NCBI GenBank assembly: GCA_016722705.1
Contig: JADKGN010000004.1
Coordinates: 1,054,001-1,118,000, forward strand
From: Candidatus Dechloromonas phosphoritropha
Lineage (GTDB): Bacteria; Pseudomonadota; Gammaproteobacteria; Burkholderiales; Rhodocyclaceae
Direction: 5' to 3'
DNA: 64,000 nt
Shown: positions 23,304 through 31,529 of the stretch, piece after piece
Layout of the letters: each line of letters starts with the position of its first letter
Position numbering within the stretch: position 1 is the first letter of the stretch
Translations under genes and position numbers: made by a program
Notes under the pieces: model-generated
Database searches by the model: none
Told to the model about the DNA's origin: nothing
The model's input: only the letters and a program-made list of their open reading frames with translations

Positions 23304-23843
23304 TTATCTTGGCGGCGGGGGTGGCGGCATGCCGGGAGGAGGCGGGGGTGGCGGAATACCCCAGTTCGGGGGATTGTTGACCACCCGCGGCTGATATGCC
23401 ATTCCGGCAGGTACCGGAACCGAATGGCCCTTGACGTACATGCACTGAATGTACGCATTGTTGTACTGGCGCTGGGTGCCATAGCCCGAGGCATAGGCTG
23501 AATTTGTGCCGTAGGCGCTGCCGCCCACGAGACCGACGCCGGCACCGACCGCCGCGCCCTGGCTACCACCGATCGCCGCACCGGCCAGCGCACCGATCGC
23601 CGTGCCGACCACGGCACTGCCGACGGCGGCCTGGTTAGCCGCGTCCTGGGCGGTAACGCCGCCGATCTGATAATAGGCGTACTGACGGCACTGGTTGTCG
23701 TCGAAGCGGAACCTGTCCATCGTCGCGCCCCGACCGGGCATCACGAGGGCGGTCGGCCCGGTCGGCATGACCGTGCACGCACCGAGGAACAGGGCGCAGG
23801 CCGCCAAACCAAGGGGGTACAGGAACGTGTTCTGAATTCTCAT
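23304..23843 (-). CDS. Glycine-zipper lipoprotein with polyproline tail
   Basis: A 179-residue predicted outer-membrane lipoprotein: a signal peptide with lipobox LGAC at about residues 20-23. A glycine-zipper segment (about 70-110, AVVGTAIGALAGAAIGGSQG) resembles the membrane-interacting repeat of SlyB/OmpA-like proteins. The C-terminus is two proline runs split by GM. A Cys in IQCMYVKGH matches DNQCRQYA and may form a disulfide. The function is unknown. It follows the next gene upstream (minus strand) by 3 bases, so the two form an operon. Confidence 0.75.
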   Translation of the reverse strand: MRIQNTFLYPLGLAACALFLGACTVMPTGPTALVMPGRGATMDRFRFDDNQCRQYAYYQIGGVTAQDAANQAAVGSAVVGTAIGALAGAAIGGSQGAAVGAGVGLVGGSAYGTNSAYASGYGTQRQYNNAYIQCMYVKGHSVPVPAGMAYQPRVVNNPPNWGIPPPPPPPGMPPPPPPR

Positions 23844-23846
23844 GGC

Positions 23847-24257
23847 TTATTGCCCCGGTCGCGGCAGAACCGTCTGCCACCCGCCCGGACATTCCTTTAC
23901 GTAAGGGTAATACCGGTTCGAATCCCGGCAGAAATACCAGTACTGCTGCGCAGGAGTCTGTGCCTGATCGACAGCACTGTCGCTCCGCTCGATATAGACC
24001 GCCGGCTCCGGCGGCGGCACGACGACCACCGGCGCAGGCGCGTAGAACGGGTCGCCATAGAGGAACGGCCCTGGATAGTAGGGCCGGGGATAGAAACGGC
24101 CCGGATAGTAGTAAGGACGCGCATAGGGCGCGCCCCAATAAGGACCGGGGCCGACATAGACGCCGCCCCTCCCGTATACGCGCCTGTCCGCCCAGGAGTC
24201 GCCGATTCCGGAAACCAGCAATGCCGCGAGAACGAACAGGAGTTTTTGCGCTTTCAT
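23847..24257 (-). CDS. Secreted Tyr/Pro-rich protein
   Basis: A 136-residue exported protein (MKAQKLLFVLAALLVSGIGD, cleavage near SWA-DRR). The mature N-terminal half is very rich in Tyr, Pro, Gly and Arg. The C-terminus WYFCRDSNRYYPYVKECPGG is a small two-cysteine module seen in many betaproteobacterial exported proteins. The start at 24257 was chosen because the signal peptide begins there. Probably an envelope protein co-expressed with the glycine-zipper lipoprotein; no function is known. Confidence 0.72.
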   Translation of the reverse strand: MKAQKLLFVLAALLVSGIGDSWADRRVYGRGGVYVGPGPYWGAPYARPYYYPGRFYPRPYYPGPFLYGDPFYAPAPVVVVPPPEPAVYIERSDSAVDQAQTPAQQYWYFCRDSNRYYPYVKECPGGWQTVLPRPGQ

Positions 24258-24366
24258 CGAATCACCTTCGATGCATTCCGTCATGCACCTATCGATACGA
24301 TAGAGAATATTTCGACAAGCGACTGCAACAAATTGCTACAAGATGTAATCGCTGGCGGCCTGGCGA

Positions 24367-25662
24367 TCAGAGCAGTTTCATCTTTTTCGCCATGTCCCGC
24401 AGTTCACCGCGAAAATCGGGATGGGCGATACCGATCAGGGCCTGACAGCGCTGCTTGGCCGTCTTGCCGCGCAACTGCGCGACGCCGTACTCGGTGACCA
24501 CATAGTTGATGTCGTTCTTGCCGGTCGATACATGCGTGCCGGGCTCGAGCGTCGGCACGATGCGCGAGATGGTGTCGTTCTTGGCGGTCGACGGCAGGAC
24601 GATGAAGGACTTGCCGCCGTTGGAACGATTGGCGGCCCGCACAAAATCGGACTGGCCGCCGGTGCCCGAATAGGGCGTGTAGCCTAGACTCTCGGAACCG
24701 CACTGGCCCATGAAATCGACCTGCATCGTCGCGTTGACCGCATGCAGGTTATCGTTCTGGCCCGCCAGGCACGGATCGTTGGTGAAATCGACCGGGTGCA
24801 TCTCGAGCGCCGGGTTGCGGTTCATGAACTGGTAGAGCTTCTTCGAGCCGAGCGCGAAGGTCGCCAGCATCTTCCCGTGGTGGTAGTTCTTCCTGCGGTT
24901 GGTGATGACGCCAGCCTCAACCAGCGTCATGATGCCGTCGCCGACCATCTCGGTATGGATGCCAAGGTCACGCTTGTCGGTGAGTTGCATAACCACGGCA
25001 TCGGGGATGCCACCGTAGCCGATCTGCAGCGTCGCACCGTCTGGAATCATGTCGGCGACGTACTTGCCGATGGCTTCCTGCACCGGCCCGATCTTCGGCA
25101 ACCCGACCTCGAAGATGGGATCGTCGCTCTCACAGAGCGCGGCAACCTGGCTGATGTGGACATGGCAGTTGCCGTTGGCGAAGGGAACGTTGGGATTGAC
25201 CTCGAGAACCACCGCACGCGCCTTCTCGATCGCCGCCATGGTGTAGTCGGTCCCCAGCGAAAGCGAGAAGAAACCGTGGTCGTCCATTGCCGAGACCATC
25301 GTAAATACGACATCCACCGGGATCATGTTGCGCGCGATCAGACCCGGCAGTTCGGAGAAATACGCCGGGATGTAGTCGATCCAGCCCTCCTGGCCACCGG
25401 CGCGCGATGCACCGCTGAAGAAGTACGCCTCGTGGCGAATATGCTCCACCGTTTCCAGGTCGAAATAGTCGAACTTGCGCAGCGCCAGAATCTGCGCCAC
25501 CGTGACATTGTGGAAATCGCGCCGCTGCTCGGATAACGCCTTCAACAGGGTCGGCGGCTCACCGACGGCTGTCGGGACGACAATGGTTTCGCCGTTCCGG
25601 ACGATACGGACCGCGTCGGCGGCAGACATGCGCTTTTGCTGATAGATGCTCTGTACTGACAT
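24367..25662 (-). CDS. Acetyl-CoA hydrolase/CoA-transferase family protein
   Basis: A 431-residue class I CoA-transferase of the 4-hydroxybutyrate CoA-transferase/acetyl-CoA hydrolase type. The start is the ATG at 25662, eight bases after GAGGAG; the GTG three codons upstream overlaps that site. The CoA-loop IGYGGIPDAVVMQL and the probable catalytic glutamate region GQCGSESLGYTPYSGTGGQS are present, with a C-terminal VTEYGVAQLRGKTAKQRC typical of the family. Likely moves CoA between short acyl groups (acetate, propionate or butyrate type); the exact substrate is not readable. Confidence 0.9.
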   Translation of the reverse strand: MSVQSIYQQKRMSAADAVRIVRNGETIVVPTAVGEPPTLLKALSEQRRDFHNVTVAQILALRKFDYFDLETVEHIRHEAYFFSGASRAGGQEGWIDYIPAYFSELPGLIARNMIPVDVVFTMVSAMDDHGFFSLSLGTDYTMAAIEKARAVVLEVNPNVPFANGNCHVHISQVAALCESDDPIFEVGLPKIGPVQEAIGKYVADMIPDGATLQIGYGGIPDAVVMQLTDKRDLGIHTEMVGDGIMTLVEAGVITNRRKNYHHGKMLATFALGSKKLYQFMNRNPALEMHPVDFTNDPCLAGQNDNLHAVNATMQVDFMGQCGSESLGYTPYSGTGGQSDFVRAANRSNGGKSFIVLPSTAKNDTISRIVPTLEPGTHVSTGKNDINYVVTEYGVAQLRGKTAKQRCQALIGIAHPDFRGELRDMAKKMKLL

Positions 25663-25766
25663 TTGTCTCACTCCTCAGAATTATTTTTGCAAGTATAAAT
25701 GCTCGAATGCGGGCCAGGCATGGAGACTGAAGAAGGTCAACATCCAGGTGCGGCGAATTGCCATGT

Positions 25767-26909
25767 TCAGACCCTGCGATTGCTCCCCTCCACCATGCGG
25801 ATTTCGAACAGGCGGCATTCCAGCGGCCCGTTGAACAGCGGCGTCTTGCGGCTCGGCTTGAGACCGACCAGCTTGGGCAGGCGCAGATCGGCGGTGAAGA
25901 AAAAGCAGTTCCAGCCCGCCCAGTGCTTTTTCAGCGCCGAACCGAGTTGCGGATAGAACGCCGCCAGTTCGTCCAGCTCGCCAATGCGTTCGCCGTAGGG
26001 CGGGTTGACGACCATGATGCCATGATCGATCAGTGGCTGCACTTCCAGCAGATCGTCACGGCCGACCGTCAAAATACCGCCAAAACCCGCCTCCTGCAGA
26101 TTGCGCCGCGTGGCGCGCACGGCCTTGTCATCAATGTCGTAGCCGCGAATATCCATCGGCTCGGCCGGCTTGACGCGCGCCTCGGCCGCCTGCCGGATGT
26201 TGGCCCAGTTCAGCGCCTCGAACCTGGCGAGCAGCTCGAATGCAAAACCGCGGTCGAGACCGGGCGCGCGGTCGAGGGCGATCTGCACGGCTTCGAGCAA
26301 AAAGGTGCCGCTGCCGCACATCGGGTCAACCAGCGGCGTTCCCGGCTGCCAGCCAGCCAATTTGAGGATACCGGCCGCCAGGTTCTCCTTGAGCGGCGCA
26401 TCGACACTGGCCTTGCGCAAGCCGCGCTGCCACAAGGGCTGGCCCGAGGTATCGAGGTAAAGCGTGCACTCGCTTTCGCTGAGGAAGACATGGACGCTGA
26501 CGTCCGGGTTACGCGTCTCGATATTCGGCCGCTCGCCGCGATCCTCACGAAAGCGGTCGCATACCGCATCCTTGACGCGCAGCGTGACAAAATCGAGCGA
26601 CTTGAGCGGGCACCTGATCGCCGTCGTCACCACCCGCATCGTCCGCGACACGGCGAAATGATTTGGCCACAGCTGGCGCACGGCCAGCCGGTAGATGTCG
26701 TCCTCCGTCCGGTACGGTCCCTTGACGATGTGCCAGAGGATGCGCGTTGCGATACGCGATTCCAGATTGGCGCGGTAGCAAGTACTCCAGTCGCCGGTAA
26801 AAAAGACGCCGCCGTGCGCCGACCGCAATGCTTCGCCGCCGACCGCGCGTAATTCATCGGCTAGCAATTCTTCCAGCCCACGCGGGCAGATCGCGAAATA
26901 ATTGTTCAT
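25767..26909 (-). CDS. THUMP-domain 23S rRNA guanine-N2 methyltransferase (RlmL N-terminal type)
   Basis: A 380-residue SAM-dependent RNA methyltransferase. The start MNNYFAICPRGLEELLADEL (26907-26909) overlaps the stop of the upstream HemJ-like gene by one base. An N-terminal ferredoxin-like/THUMP region (about 1-155) is followed by the methyltransferase domain with motif I DPMCGSGTFLLEA and catalytic NPPYGER. The C-terminal RlmK half of E. coli RlmKL is absent, as in the short RlmL/YcbY-like form. Expected product is m2G in 23S rRNA, inferred from family. Confidence 0.88.
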   Translation of the reverse strand: MNNYFAICPRGLEELLADELRAVGGEALRSAHGGVFFTGDWSTCYRANLESRIATRILWHIVKGPYRTEDDIYRLAVRQLWPNHFAVSRTMRVVTTAIRCPLKSLDFVTLRVKDAVCDRFREDRGERPNIETRNPDVSVHVFLSESECTLYLDTSGQPLWQRGLRKASVDAPLKENLAAGILKLAGWQPGTPLVDPMCGSGTFLLEAVQIALDRAPGLDRGFAFELLARFEALNWANIRQAAEARVKPAEPMDIRGYDIDDKAVRATRRNLQEAGFGGILTVGRDDLLEVQPLIDHGIMVVNPPYGERIGELDELAAFYPQLGSALKKHWAGWNCFFFTADLRLPKLVGLKPSRKTPLFNGPLECRLFEIRMVEGSNRRV

Positions 26910-27325
26910 CAGAAGGGCTTGAGCACGACGAGAAAAACGACAGCGAAGAGTACCAGCACCGGCATCTCGTTGTAGAAGCGGAACCAGACATGACTCTTCG
27001 TGTTGGTGCCGGCGACAAAGGCCTTGAGTAGGCGCCCGCAATGCCAGTGGTAGATCACGAGCAACGCGACCAGCGCCGTCTTGACGTGCAGCCAGCCGCC
27101 GGAGAATCCGTAGCCGAACCACAACCACAGCCCGGTTGCCACGGCCAGCACGCCAAGTGGGGTCATGAAACGGTAGAGCTTGCCAGCCATCAGCAGCAGG
27201 CGTTCGCGTTCGGCGCCGCTGTCGGGCGGAACCATGGCCAGATTGACGAAAATCCGCGGCAGGTAGAACAGCCCGGCAAACCAGGCGACGACCAGCGAAA
27301 TATGCAGGGCCTTGAGGGTCAGCAT
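26909..27325 (-). CDS. HemJ-like/CopD-family membrane protein
   Basis: A 138-residue protein with four predicted membrane helices (MLTLKALHISLVVAWFAGLF start). The conserved H in LKALHIS, the LFYLPRIFV motif and the K in HVKTALVALLVIYHWHC are typical of HemJ, the haem-binding protoporphyrinogen IX oxidase, and related CopD-family proteins. It overlaps the SDR gene upstream by 7 bases and the methyltransferase gene by 1. HemJ is the more likely identity, but the family contains unassigned members. Confidence 0.78.
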   Translation of the reverse strand: MLTLKALHISLVVAWFAGLFYLPRIFVNLAMVPPDSGAERERLLLMAGKLYRFMTPLGVLAVATGLWLWFGYGFSGGWLHVKTALVALLVIYHWHCGRLLKAFVAGTNTKSHVWFRFYNEMPVLVLFAVVFLVVLKPF

Positions 27326-28203
27326 CCATCCTTCCTTTCCAGCGCTGCCCGGATCCCGTCGTCGACCGTCGGGTAGGCGAGCCGCAATTTCAATTCGTTC
27401 TTGAGGCGCCGGTTGCCGATGCGCCGCGATTCGCGCATGAACGACATCTGCATCGGCGACAGGCGCTGCTCCCCTTCGGCACGCGATATGCGCGGCGGCG
27501 ACGGAAGCTCGAAGGCGGCGGCGACACGGTCGAAGTATTCAGCCATTTTAAGGTCGGAATCATCGACCACATTGTAAGCGCGGTTGCCACGCCCGTAACG
27601 CAGGGCGGCAACACAGGCGGCAGCCAGATCGTCGGCATGGATGTGGTTGGTGAACACGTCGTCGGCATCGATCAGCGCCGGCAAGCCCTTGCGCAGACGC
27701 TCGGTCGGCAGGCGGTCGGCAGCGTAGATGCCGGGAGCGCGGAGGATCGTGACAACAACGCCGGTGCGCCGGCCCCAGGCGCGCAGGCAACGCTCGGCAT
27801 CGACCCGGCGGCCGGCACGCGGGCTTTCGGCATTGATCCGACGCGTCTCGTCGACATGCGCCCCGCCACAATCGCCGTAGACGCCGGTCGTACTAACGTA
27901 GACCAGGCGGCGTGGTAAACTTCTGCTTTTGCCCAATGCTGCCAGCAAGTTGCGCGTGCGCCGGTCGCGCATGCCTTCTCCAGGCGGTGGCGCCAGATGC
28001 AGCACGTAATCGGCGAGGCCGGCCAGGCGTTGCAGGCTGGCGCGATCGTCGAGGTCGGCCAGCATCGGTTGCGCGCCGGCAGCGCGCCAGACTGGCGCCC
28101 GGGAGGCATCGCGCAGCATGGCGAAAACGCGATAATGGCGGGCAAGGCGGACAAGAATACGGCGGGCCACGTCCCCGCTGCCAACAATCAGGATTTTTTG
28201 CAC
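27319..28203 (-). CDS. NAD(P)-dependent epimerase/SDR (YeeZ-like)
   Basis: A 294-residue Rossmann protein (MQKILIVGSGDVARRILVRL). The dinucleotide motif is GSGDVAxR. A YVSTTGVYGDCGGAHVDET segment matches atypical extended SDRs of the YeeZ type, where YGD and the downstream basic residue replace the classic YxxxK. FTNHIHADDLAAACVAAL and AYNVVDDSDL are family-typical. It overlaps the HemJ-like gene by 7 bases. Substrate unknown. Confidence 0.82.
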   Translation of the reverse strand: MQKILIVGSGDVARRILVRLARHYRVFAMLRDASRAPVWRAAGAQPMLADLDDRASLQRLAGLADYVLHLAPPPGEGMRDRRTRNLLAALGKSRSLPRRLVYVSTTGVYGDCGGAHVDETRRINAESPRAGRRVDAERCLRAWGRRTGVVVTILRAPGIYAADRLPTERLRKGLPALIDADDVFTNHIHADDLAAACVAALRYGRGNRAYNVVDDSDLKMAEYFDRVAAAFELPSPPRISRAEGEQRLSPMQMSFMRESRRIGNRRLKNELKLRLAYPTVDDGIRAALERKDGC

Positions 28204-28235
28204 GCCGGCATTGTAGCCGACGCCAACGGGAACAG

Positions 28236-29252
28236 ATGAGCCACCAGATCACCGTCCGGCCGAGCGGTCGCCAGTTTGTCGCCGACGACGACGAAAGCGT
28301 TCTTGACGCCGCGCTGCGCCAGGGCCTGACCATGCCCTACGGCTGCCGCGACGGCGCCTGCGGTTCGTGCAAGGGAAAAGTGCTCGCCGGCTGCGTGGAT
28401 TACGGCAAGGCTCAGGCAGAGGCCCTGAGCGACGAGGAGAAGGCCGCCGGCATGGCGCTCTTCTGCTGCGCCAAGGCACAGTCCGACCTGACCCTGGAAT
28501 GCAAGCAGCTCGGTTCGACAACCGACATCCCGGTCAAGACGCTGCCATCACGGATCGAGAAAATCGAGCGGCTGGCGCCCGACGTCATGGCGATCCACCT
28601 CAAGCTGCCGGCCAACGAACGCCTGCAGTTCCTCGCCGGGCAATACGTCGACATCCTGCTCAAGGACGGCAAGAAACGCGGCTTCTCGCTGGCCAACGCA
28701 CCGCACGACGATGCCTTGCTGCAACTGCACATCCGGCACGTGCCCGGCGGCCTGTTTACCGATCAGATTTTCTCGTCCATGAAGGTGCGCGACATCCTGC
28801 GCTTCAACGGCCCGCACGGCAGCTTCTACCTGCGCGAAGACTCGCCGAAGCCGATGATCCTGCTCGCCGGGGGCACCGGTTTCGCGCCGATCAAGGCGAT
28901 CGTCGAACACGCCATCGCCGAAAAATGCGAGCGCCCGATGTATCTCTACTGGGGCGCCAAGGCCCGGGTCGATCTATATCAGAGCGCCCTGCCCGAGCAA
29001 TGGGCCGTGCAACACACCAATGTCAGCTACGTTCCGGTGCTTTCCGAACCGGCGGCCGACGACCACTGGACCGGGCGCACCGGCTTCGTGCATCAAGCCG
29101 TGCTAGCGGACTTCCCGGATCTTTCGGGCCACCAGGTTTACGCCTGCGGGGCGCCGGCCATGATCGACGCCGCACGCCGCGATTTCGCCGCCATCTGCAA
29201 GCTGCCGGAAGAAGAATTCTTCGCCGACGCCTTCACCTACTCGACAGTCTGA
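28236..29252 (+). CDS. 2Fe-2S NAD(P)H-flavin reductase (AscD-like)
   Basis: A 338-residue reductase with an N-terminal plant-type 2Fe-2S ferredoxin domain (CRDGACGSCKGKVLAG, then ALFCCAKA for the fourth cysteine) and a ferredoxin-NADP-reductase module. RGFSLANAPH binds flavin, GGTGFAPIKAIVEHA binds NAD(P), and YACGAPAMIDAARRDF ends the core. The order matches CDP-6-deoxy-glucoseen reductase (AscD/RfbI) homologues, which in betaproteobacteria are often generic electron donors. The start is the ATG at 28236; the frame is open further upstream but that region is antisense to the SDR gene. Confidence 0.88.
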   Translation: MSHQITVRPSGRQFVADDDESVLDAALRQGLTMPYGCRDGACGSCKGKVLAGCVDYGKAQAEALSDEEKAAGMALFCCAKAQSDLTLECKQLGSTTDIPVKTLPSRIEKIERLAPDVMAIHLKLPANERLQFLAGQYVDILLKDGKKRGFSLANAPHDDALLQLHIRHVPGGLFTDQIFSSMKVRDILRFNGPHGSFYLREDSPKPMILLAGGTGFAPIKAIVEHAIAEKCERPMYLYWGAKARVDLYQSALPEQWAVQHTNVSYVPVLSEPAADDHWTGRTGFVHQAVLADFPDLSGHQVYACGAPAMIDAARRDFAAICKLPEEEFFADAFTYSTV

Positions 29253-29333
29253 TTTTTGGCCCTTTTGGGCCGTCGACCGCGCCTCGCAGGCGAAGGGGCC
29301 TGTGGCTCAAGCACCCTCGGGGTGCAGCAGGCC
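29251..29333 (+). repeat. Dispersed hairpin repeat, copy 1
   Basis: It begins at the stop codon of the flavin-reductase gene: a GGCCC-TTTT-GGGCC hairpin, then GTCGACCGCGCC, a 28-base spacer with GAAGGGGCC, then a second hairpin GCACCC-TCG-GGGTGC followed by AGCAGG. A second copy lies at 30414-30480. The second hairpin differs between copies by compensating bases. The first hairpin could serve as a terminator for the reductase gene. Confidence 0.7.
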
Positions 29334-29378
29334 CAGACGCGCCCGAAACCAGTCGGTGGCGACGAAGCGGGCGGGCGA

Positions 29379-29696
29379 CTACACGCCGGAAAACACCACA
29401 TCCAGGGCGCGAATGATGTCGGTACGCCGATCGCCAAGGTTTACAACTATTTGACCGAGGCGCTTCACGGGGATACCGGCCATCTCAGACGTGAGCATCA
29501 CGAATTTTCCACCCTCGAGATCAAAGACGGGATTCAGGTGATGCGCCGGCCTGTTGCCAACAGCATCGGGACGAGCCAAGGGGACGGCCACCCGCGTGGC
29601 CAGCCCGCTCAGCAAATCCGCCTGTACATCGAGCAGAAAAGGGATCGCCTTTGCCGAGGCGGCGTTGGGATTACGGTGGACATCGAACTGGGCCAT
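29379..29696 (-). CDS. ccdB: CcdB-type gyrase toxin
   Basis: A 105-residue toxin of the CcdB family (MAQFDVHRNPNAASAKAIPF). FLLDVQADLLSGLATRVAVP and MLTSEMAGIPVKRLGQIV align with CcdB residues. The C-terminal three residues, essential for gyrase poisoning in the F-plasmid protein, are SGV here, close to the TGI of chromosomal homologues. The start ATG overlaps the ccdA stop by one base, the normal antitoxin-first coupling. Confidence 0.92.
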   Translation of the reverse strand: MAQFDVHRNPNAASAKAIPFLLDVQADLLSGLATRVAVPLARPDAVGNRPAHHLNPVFDLEGGKFVMLTSEMAGIPVKRLGQIVVNLGDRRTDIIRALDVVFSGV

Positions 29697-29929
29697 CAAA
29701 AGCCTCTCAACCCGTCACTGAATACACCGTCTCGTTCGATGTGAGCGTTGTAGGCATCGATGGCTTCGCGATTTTCCACCAGCCATATTTCCTGCTTGCG
29801 CCGTTTGACCAAATCGGCCAAGTGCGCCTCGAATTCGCGCGACAAGTTAATATCAAATTGCTTGGCTTCTTGTACCAAGGCGCTATTCACCGTCAGGTTG
29901 ACAGCGCGCCTGGGGGGTGTCGGTAGCAT
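29696..29929 (-). CDS. ccdA: CcdA-type antitoxin
   Basis: A 77-residue antitoxin: an N-terminal ribbon-helix-helix DNA-binding part (RRAVNLTVNSALVQEAKQFD) and a C-terminal toxin-binding tail (VENREAIDAYNAHIERDGVF). The start is the ATG at 29929 behind a GAGG site. It should repress the ccdAB promoter in the upstream gap (about 29930-30040) together with CcdB. Confidence 0.92.
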   Translation of the reverse strand: MLPTPPRRAVNLTVNSALVQEAKQFDINLSREFEAHLADLVKRRKQEIWLVENREAIDAYNAHIERDGVFSDGLRGF

Positions 29930-30040
29930 TTTCAACCTCGCGATCCGTGTGATAAGTGCGCATTAATTATACGCACGAAACGGATGTTTTTCCTATTCCA
30001 GTCCGTTTTCAATGTAAGGCGCGCGATTGACATAGATTTG

Positions 30041-30367
30041 TCAGCGCGAAACGGCACCCGCCAAATCGGAGAAGTTACTGATTTTTACCGTCCCGTCGGG
30101 GAATCGCGCAATAACCTCCAGCTCGCCACCCATCGCCTCGATGTGACTGCGTAGCGTTGACAAGTACATGTCTGTCCGCTTCTCGATCTTGGCAATGGAG
30201 GGCTGTTGCACATGCAGCACCTCAGCCAGCATTTTTTGTGACAGGCCACGGGCTTGGCGAAGCTCATTCAGCGGCATTTCCGCCAACATCGCTCTTGCCT
30301 TGCTGTCAGCCATTTCGCGGGCTGACTGACTCATGCCTGCGCGCAGTGCAGAAAATTTCTTGGCCAT
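30041..30367 (-). CDS. XRE-family antitoxin-like regulator (orphan)
   Basis: A 108-residue protein with an XRE helix-turn-helix (LNELRQARGLSQKMLAEVLH, QQPSIAKIEKR) and the C-terminal YLSTLRSHIEAMGGELEVIA strand typical of type II antitoxins of the HigA kind. The partner toxin normally lies just upstream. Here the upstream bases are the dispersed repeat copy 2, and no toxin frame exists. The start is the ATG at 30367 after GGAG. Either an orphan antitoxin or a remnant of a pair cut by the repeat. Confidence 0.82.
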   Translation of the reverse strand: MAKKFSALRAGMSQSAREMADSKARAMLAEMPLNELRQARGLSQKMLAEVLHVQQPSIAKIEKRTDMYLSTLRSHIEAMGGELEVIARFPDGTVKISNFSDLAGAVSR

Positions 30368-30413
30368 CAATTACTCCTTCACGTCGAAGTTGTTCCAGCC
30401 TTTTCGGCAATTT

Positions 30414-30480
30414 GATTTTTGGCCTTTTTTGGCCGTCGACCGCGCCGCGAAGCAAGTACCCTTGTGGTACAGCAGGCTGG
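30414..30480 (+). repeat. Dispersed hairpin repeat, copy 2
   Basis: GGCC-TTTTTT-GGCC hairpin, the shared GTCGACCGCGCC, then a second hairpin GTACC-CTTGT-GGTAC and AGCAGG. Same order as copy 1 at 29251-29333 but with a shorter spacer. The C-G pair of copy 1's second stem is a T-A pair here, so the stem is kept while its sequence changes. It lies between the XRE gene and the COG3650-like gene. Confidence 0.7.
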
Positions 30481-30484
30481 TCAA

Positions 30485-31144
30485 TCAGCGCTGCCAGGCG
30501 CAGCCCTTGAGCGTCTGGCCATTCAGGTTGACGGTTGCCGTCCACCCGAAAACGGAATCGGCCATCGTATCGTGGCACAACTGCTTCTCGAAAGTAACCG
30601 CCAGTCGGTTGCCTTCAGCGGCAGCATCGAAGCGCGTCCCGCCAGAGGGCTTGCTTTGCGGCGTCACGCCACCGTCGGTTTTCAACGGGGTGAAAGGCAG
30701 CCTCAGATCAGGTTTCCCCGGACGCTTGATCACCACCACTTCGTTGCCCACGGCCAGTAGCCAGCCCGGCTCGTTGCCCGCCGCGCGCCACGATTCCTCT
30801 TTGCCGCCGGGCTGCTGACAGCGCCCTTCGGTGCGCGCCAGATTGAGGGCGGAAGCCTTGATCATGCCGCCTTCGCTGACTGCGATCAGTTCCACGTAGA
30901 GCTTTTTCCCGGCGTCCAGGCCGACGCTGTTCAGCGCCTTGGTCACGGCGCGGTCCTGAGAAATGTCTTCCATCATTGCGTAACTGGGGTCGCGGCAGGG
31001 CGAAAAGACCAGCTTCTCGCCCTGCTTCAGCATCTGACCGTAGGCCAGCTTGGGCGTATTGTCGACCGGCTTGGCTTCTTCGGCATGGAGCGCGCTGGCA
31101 AACAATATGGTGGTCAGCACGGCGAGAAAATGTTGAAAGTTCAT
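30485..31144 (-). CDS. COG3650-like exported protein
   Basis: A 219-residue exported protein with a signal peptide (MNFQHFLAVLTTILFASALH, cleavage at ALHA-EEA). Its second half has the COG3650 signature: GNEPGWLLAV near the middle and CHDTMADSVFGWTATV with NGQTLKGCAW at the end, including the two conserved cysteines. Such domains are found in periplasmic or outer-membrane proteins next to META domains. The function is not established. Confidence 0.72.
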   Translation of the reverse strand: MNFQHFLAVLTTILFASALHAEEAKPVDNTPKLAYGQMLKQGEKLVFSPCRDPSYAMMEDISQDRAVTKALNSVGLDAGKKLYVELIAVSEGGMIKASALNLARTEGRCQQPGGKEESWRAAGNEPGWLLAVGNEVVVIKRPGKPDLRLPFTPLKTDGGVTPQSKPSGGTRFDAAAEGNRLAVTFEKQLCHDTMADSVFGWTATVNLNGQTLKGCAWQR

Positions 31145-31529
31145 GAACGGAACCTGCTAAAGACGAAGCTGACATTGTCGCCTGTCGCGGTGGCGAAACG
31201 TTTGATACAGCTAAAAAGAGGTCGTGGAATGATTGGCGGTATTGAAGATGATCACCCAGAGCCGCCAGTCGACCAGTTGACCGCCAAGGTCTGGAAATCG
31301 GCCAATCCGGCCATTCGCTTATCCGCCTTCAGCAGTCGGCAACGTGACGGTTTCCTGCCGCTCGTCGGTTGTTCTCGTCGAACATCTGCTCTGATATGCC
31401 TTGAAAGCGCTGACCTTCGAACCTCGCCATGTCCACACCGTGTGTCTCGGGGTCCGAATAGAAGTAGATTCTCCGCCCAAGCCTGTGCAATCTTCACGCA
31501 ATCGAACCATCCCGCACAACGCTGCAATC
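31145..31529. other. Non-coding gap between the COG3650-like and DUF2290 genes
   Basis: The 385 bases hold open frames in several directions, but none has a ribosome-binding site or recognisable protein sequence. Composition changes here from the GC-rich backbone to the AT-richer helicase module, so one boundary of an acquired segment probably lies within it. No convincing terminal repeat or integrase was seen. Confidence 0.5.

Noticed and set aside
28367..29416. 349-codon frame overlapping the flavin-reductase gene on the same strand
   Set aside because: Arg/Gly/Ala-rich translation without motifs; the overlapping reductase frame is clearly real.
29379..29696. Loss of CcdB activity because its last residues are not WGI
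   Set aside because: Chromosomal CcdB homologues often end in TGI or similar; SGV is a conservative variant, so inactivity cannot be claimed.
29251..30480. Integron cassette array with attC sites around ccdAB
   Set aside because: Toxin-antitoxin genes and hairpin repeats suggested this, but no GTTRRRY/RYYYAAC core sites or integrase gene were found.
30306..30578. Frame upstream of the XRE antitoxin as a possible toxin
   Set aside because: The frame runs through the dispersed repeat and shows no RelE/HigB fold residues.
31252..31527. 91-codon minus-strand frame in the gap beside the DUF2290 gene
   Set aside because: No start site, no recognisable family, and compositional character of decayed sequence.
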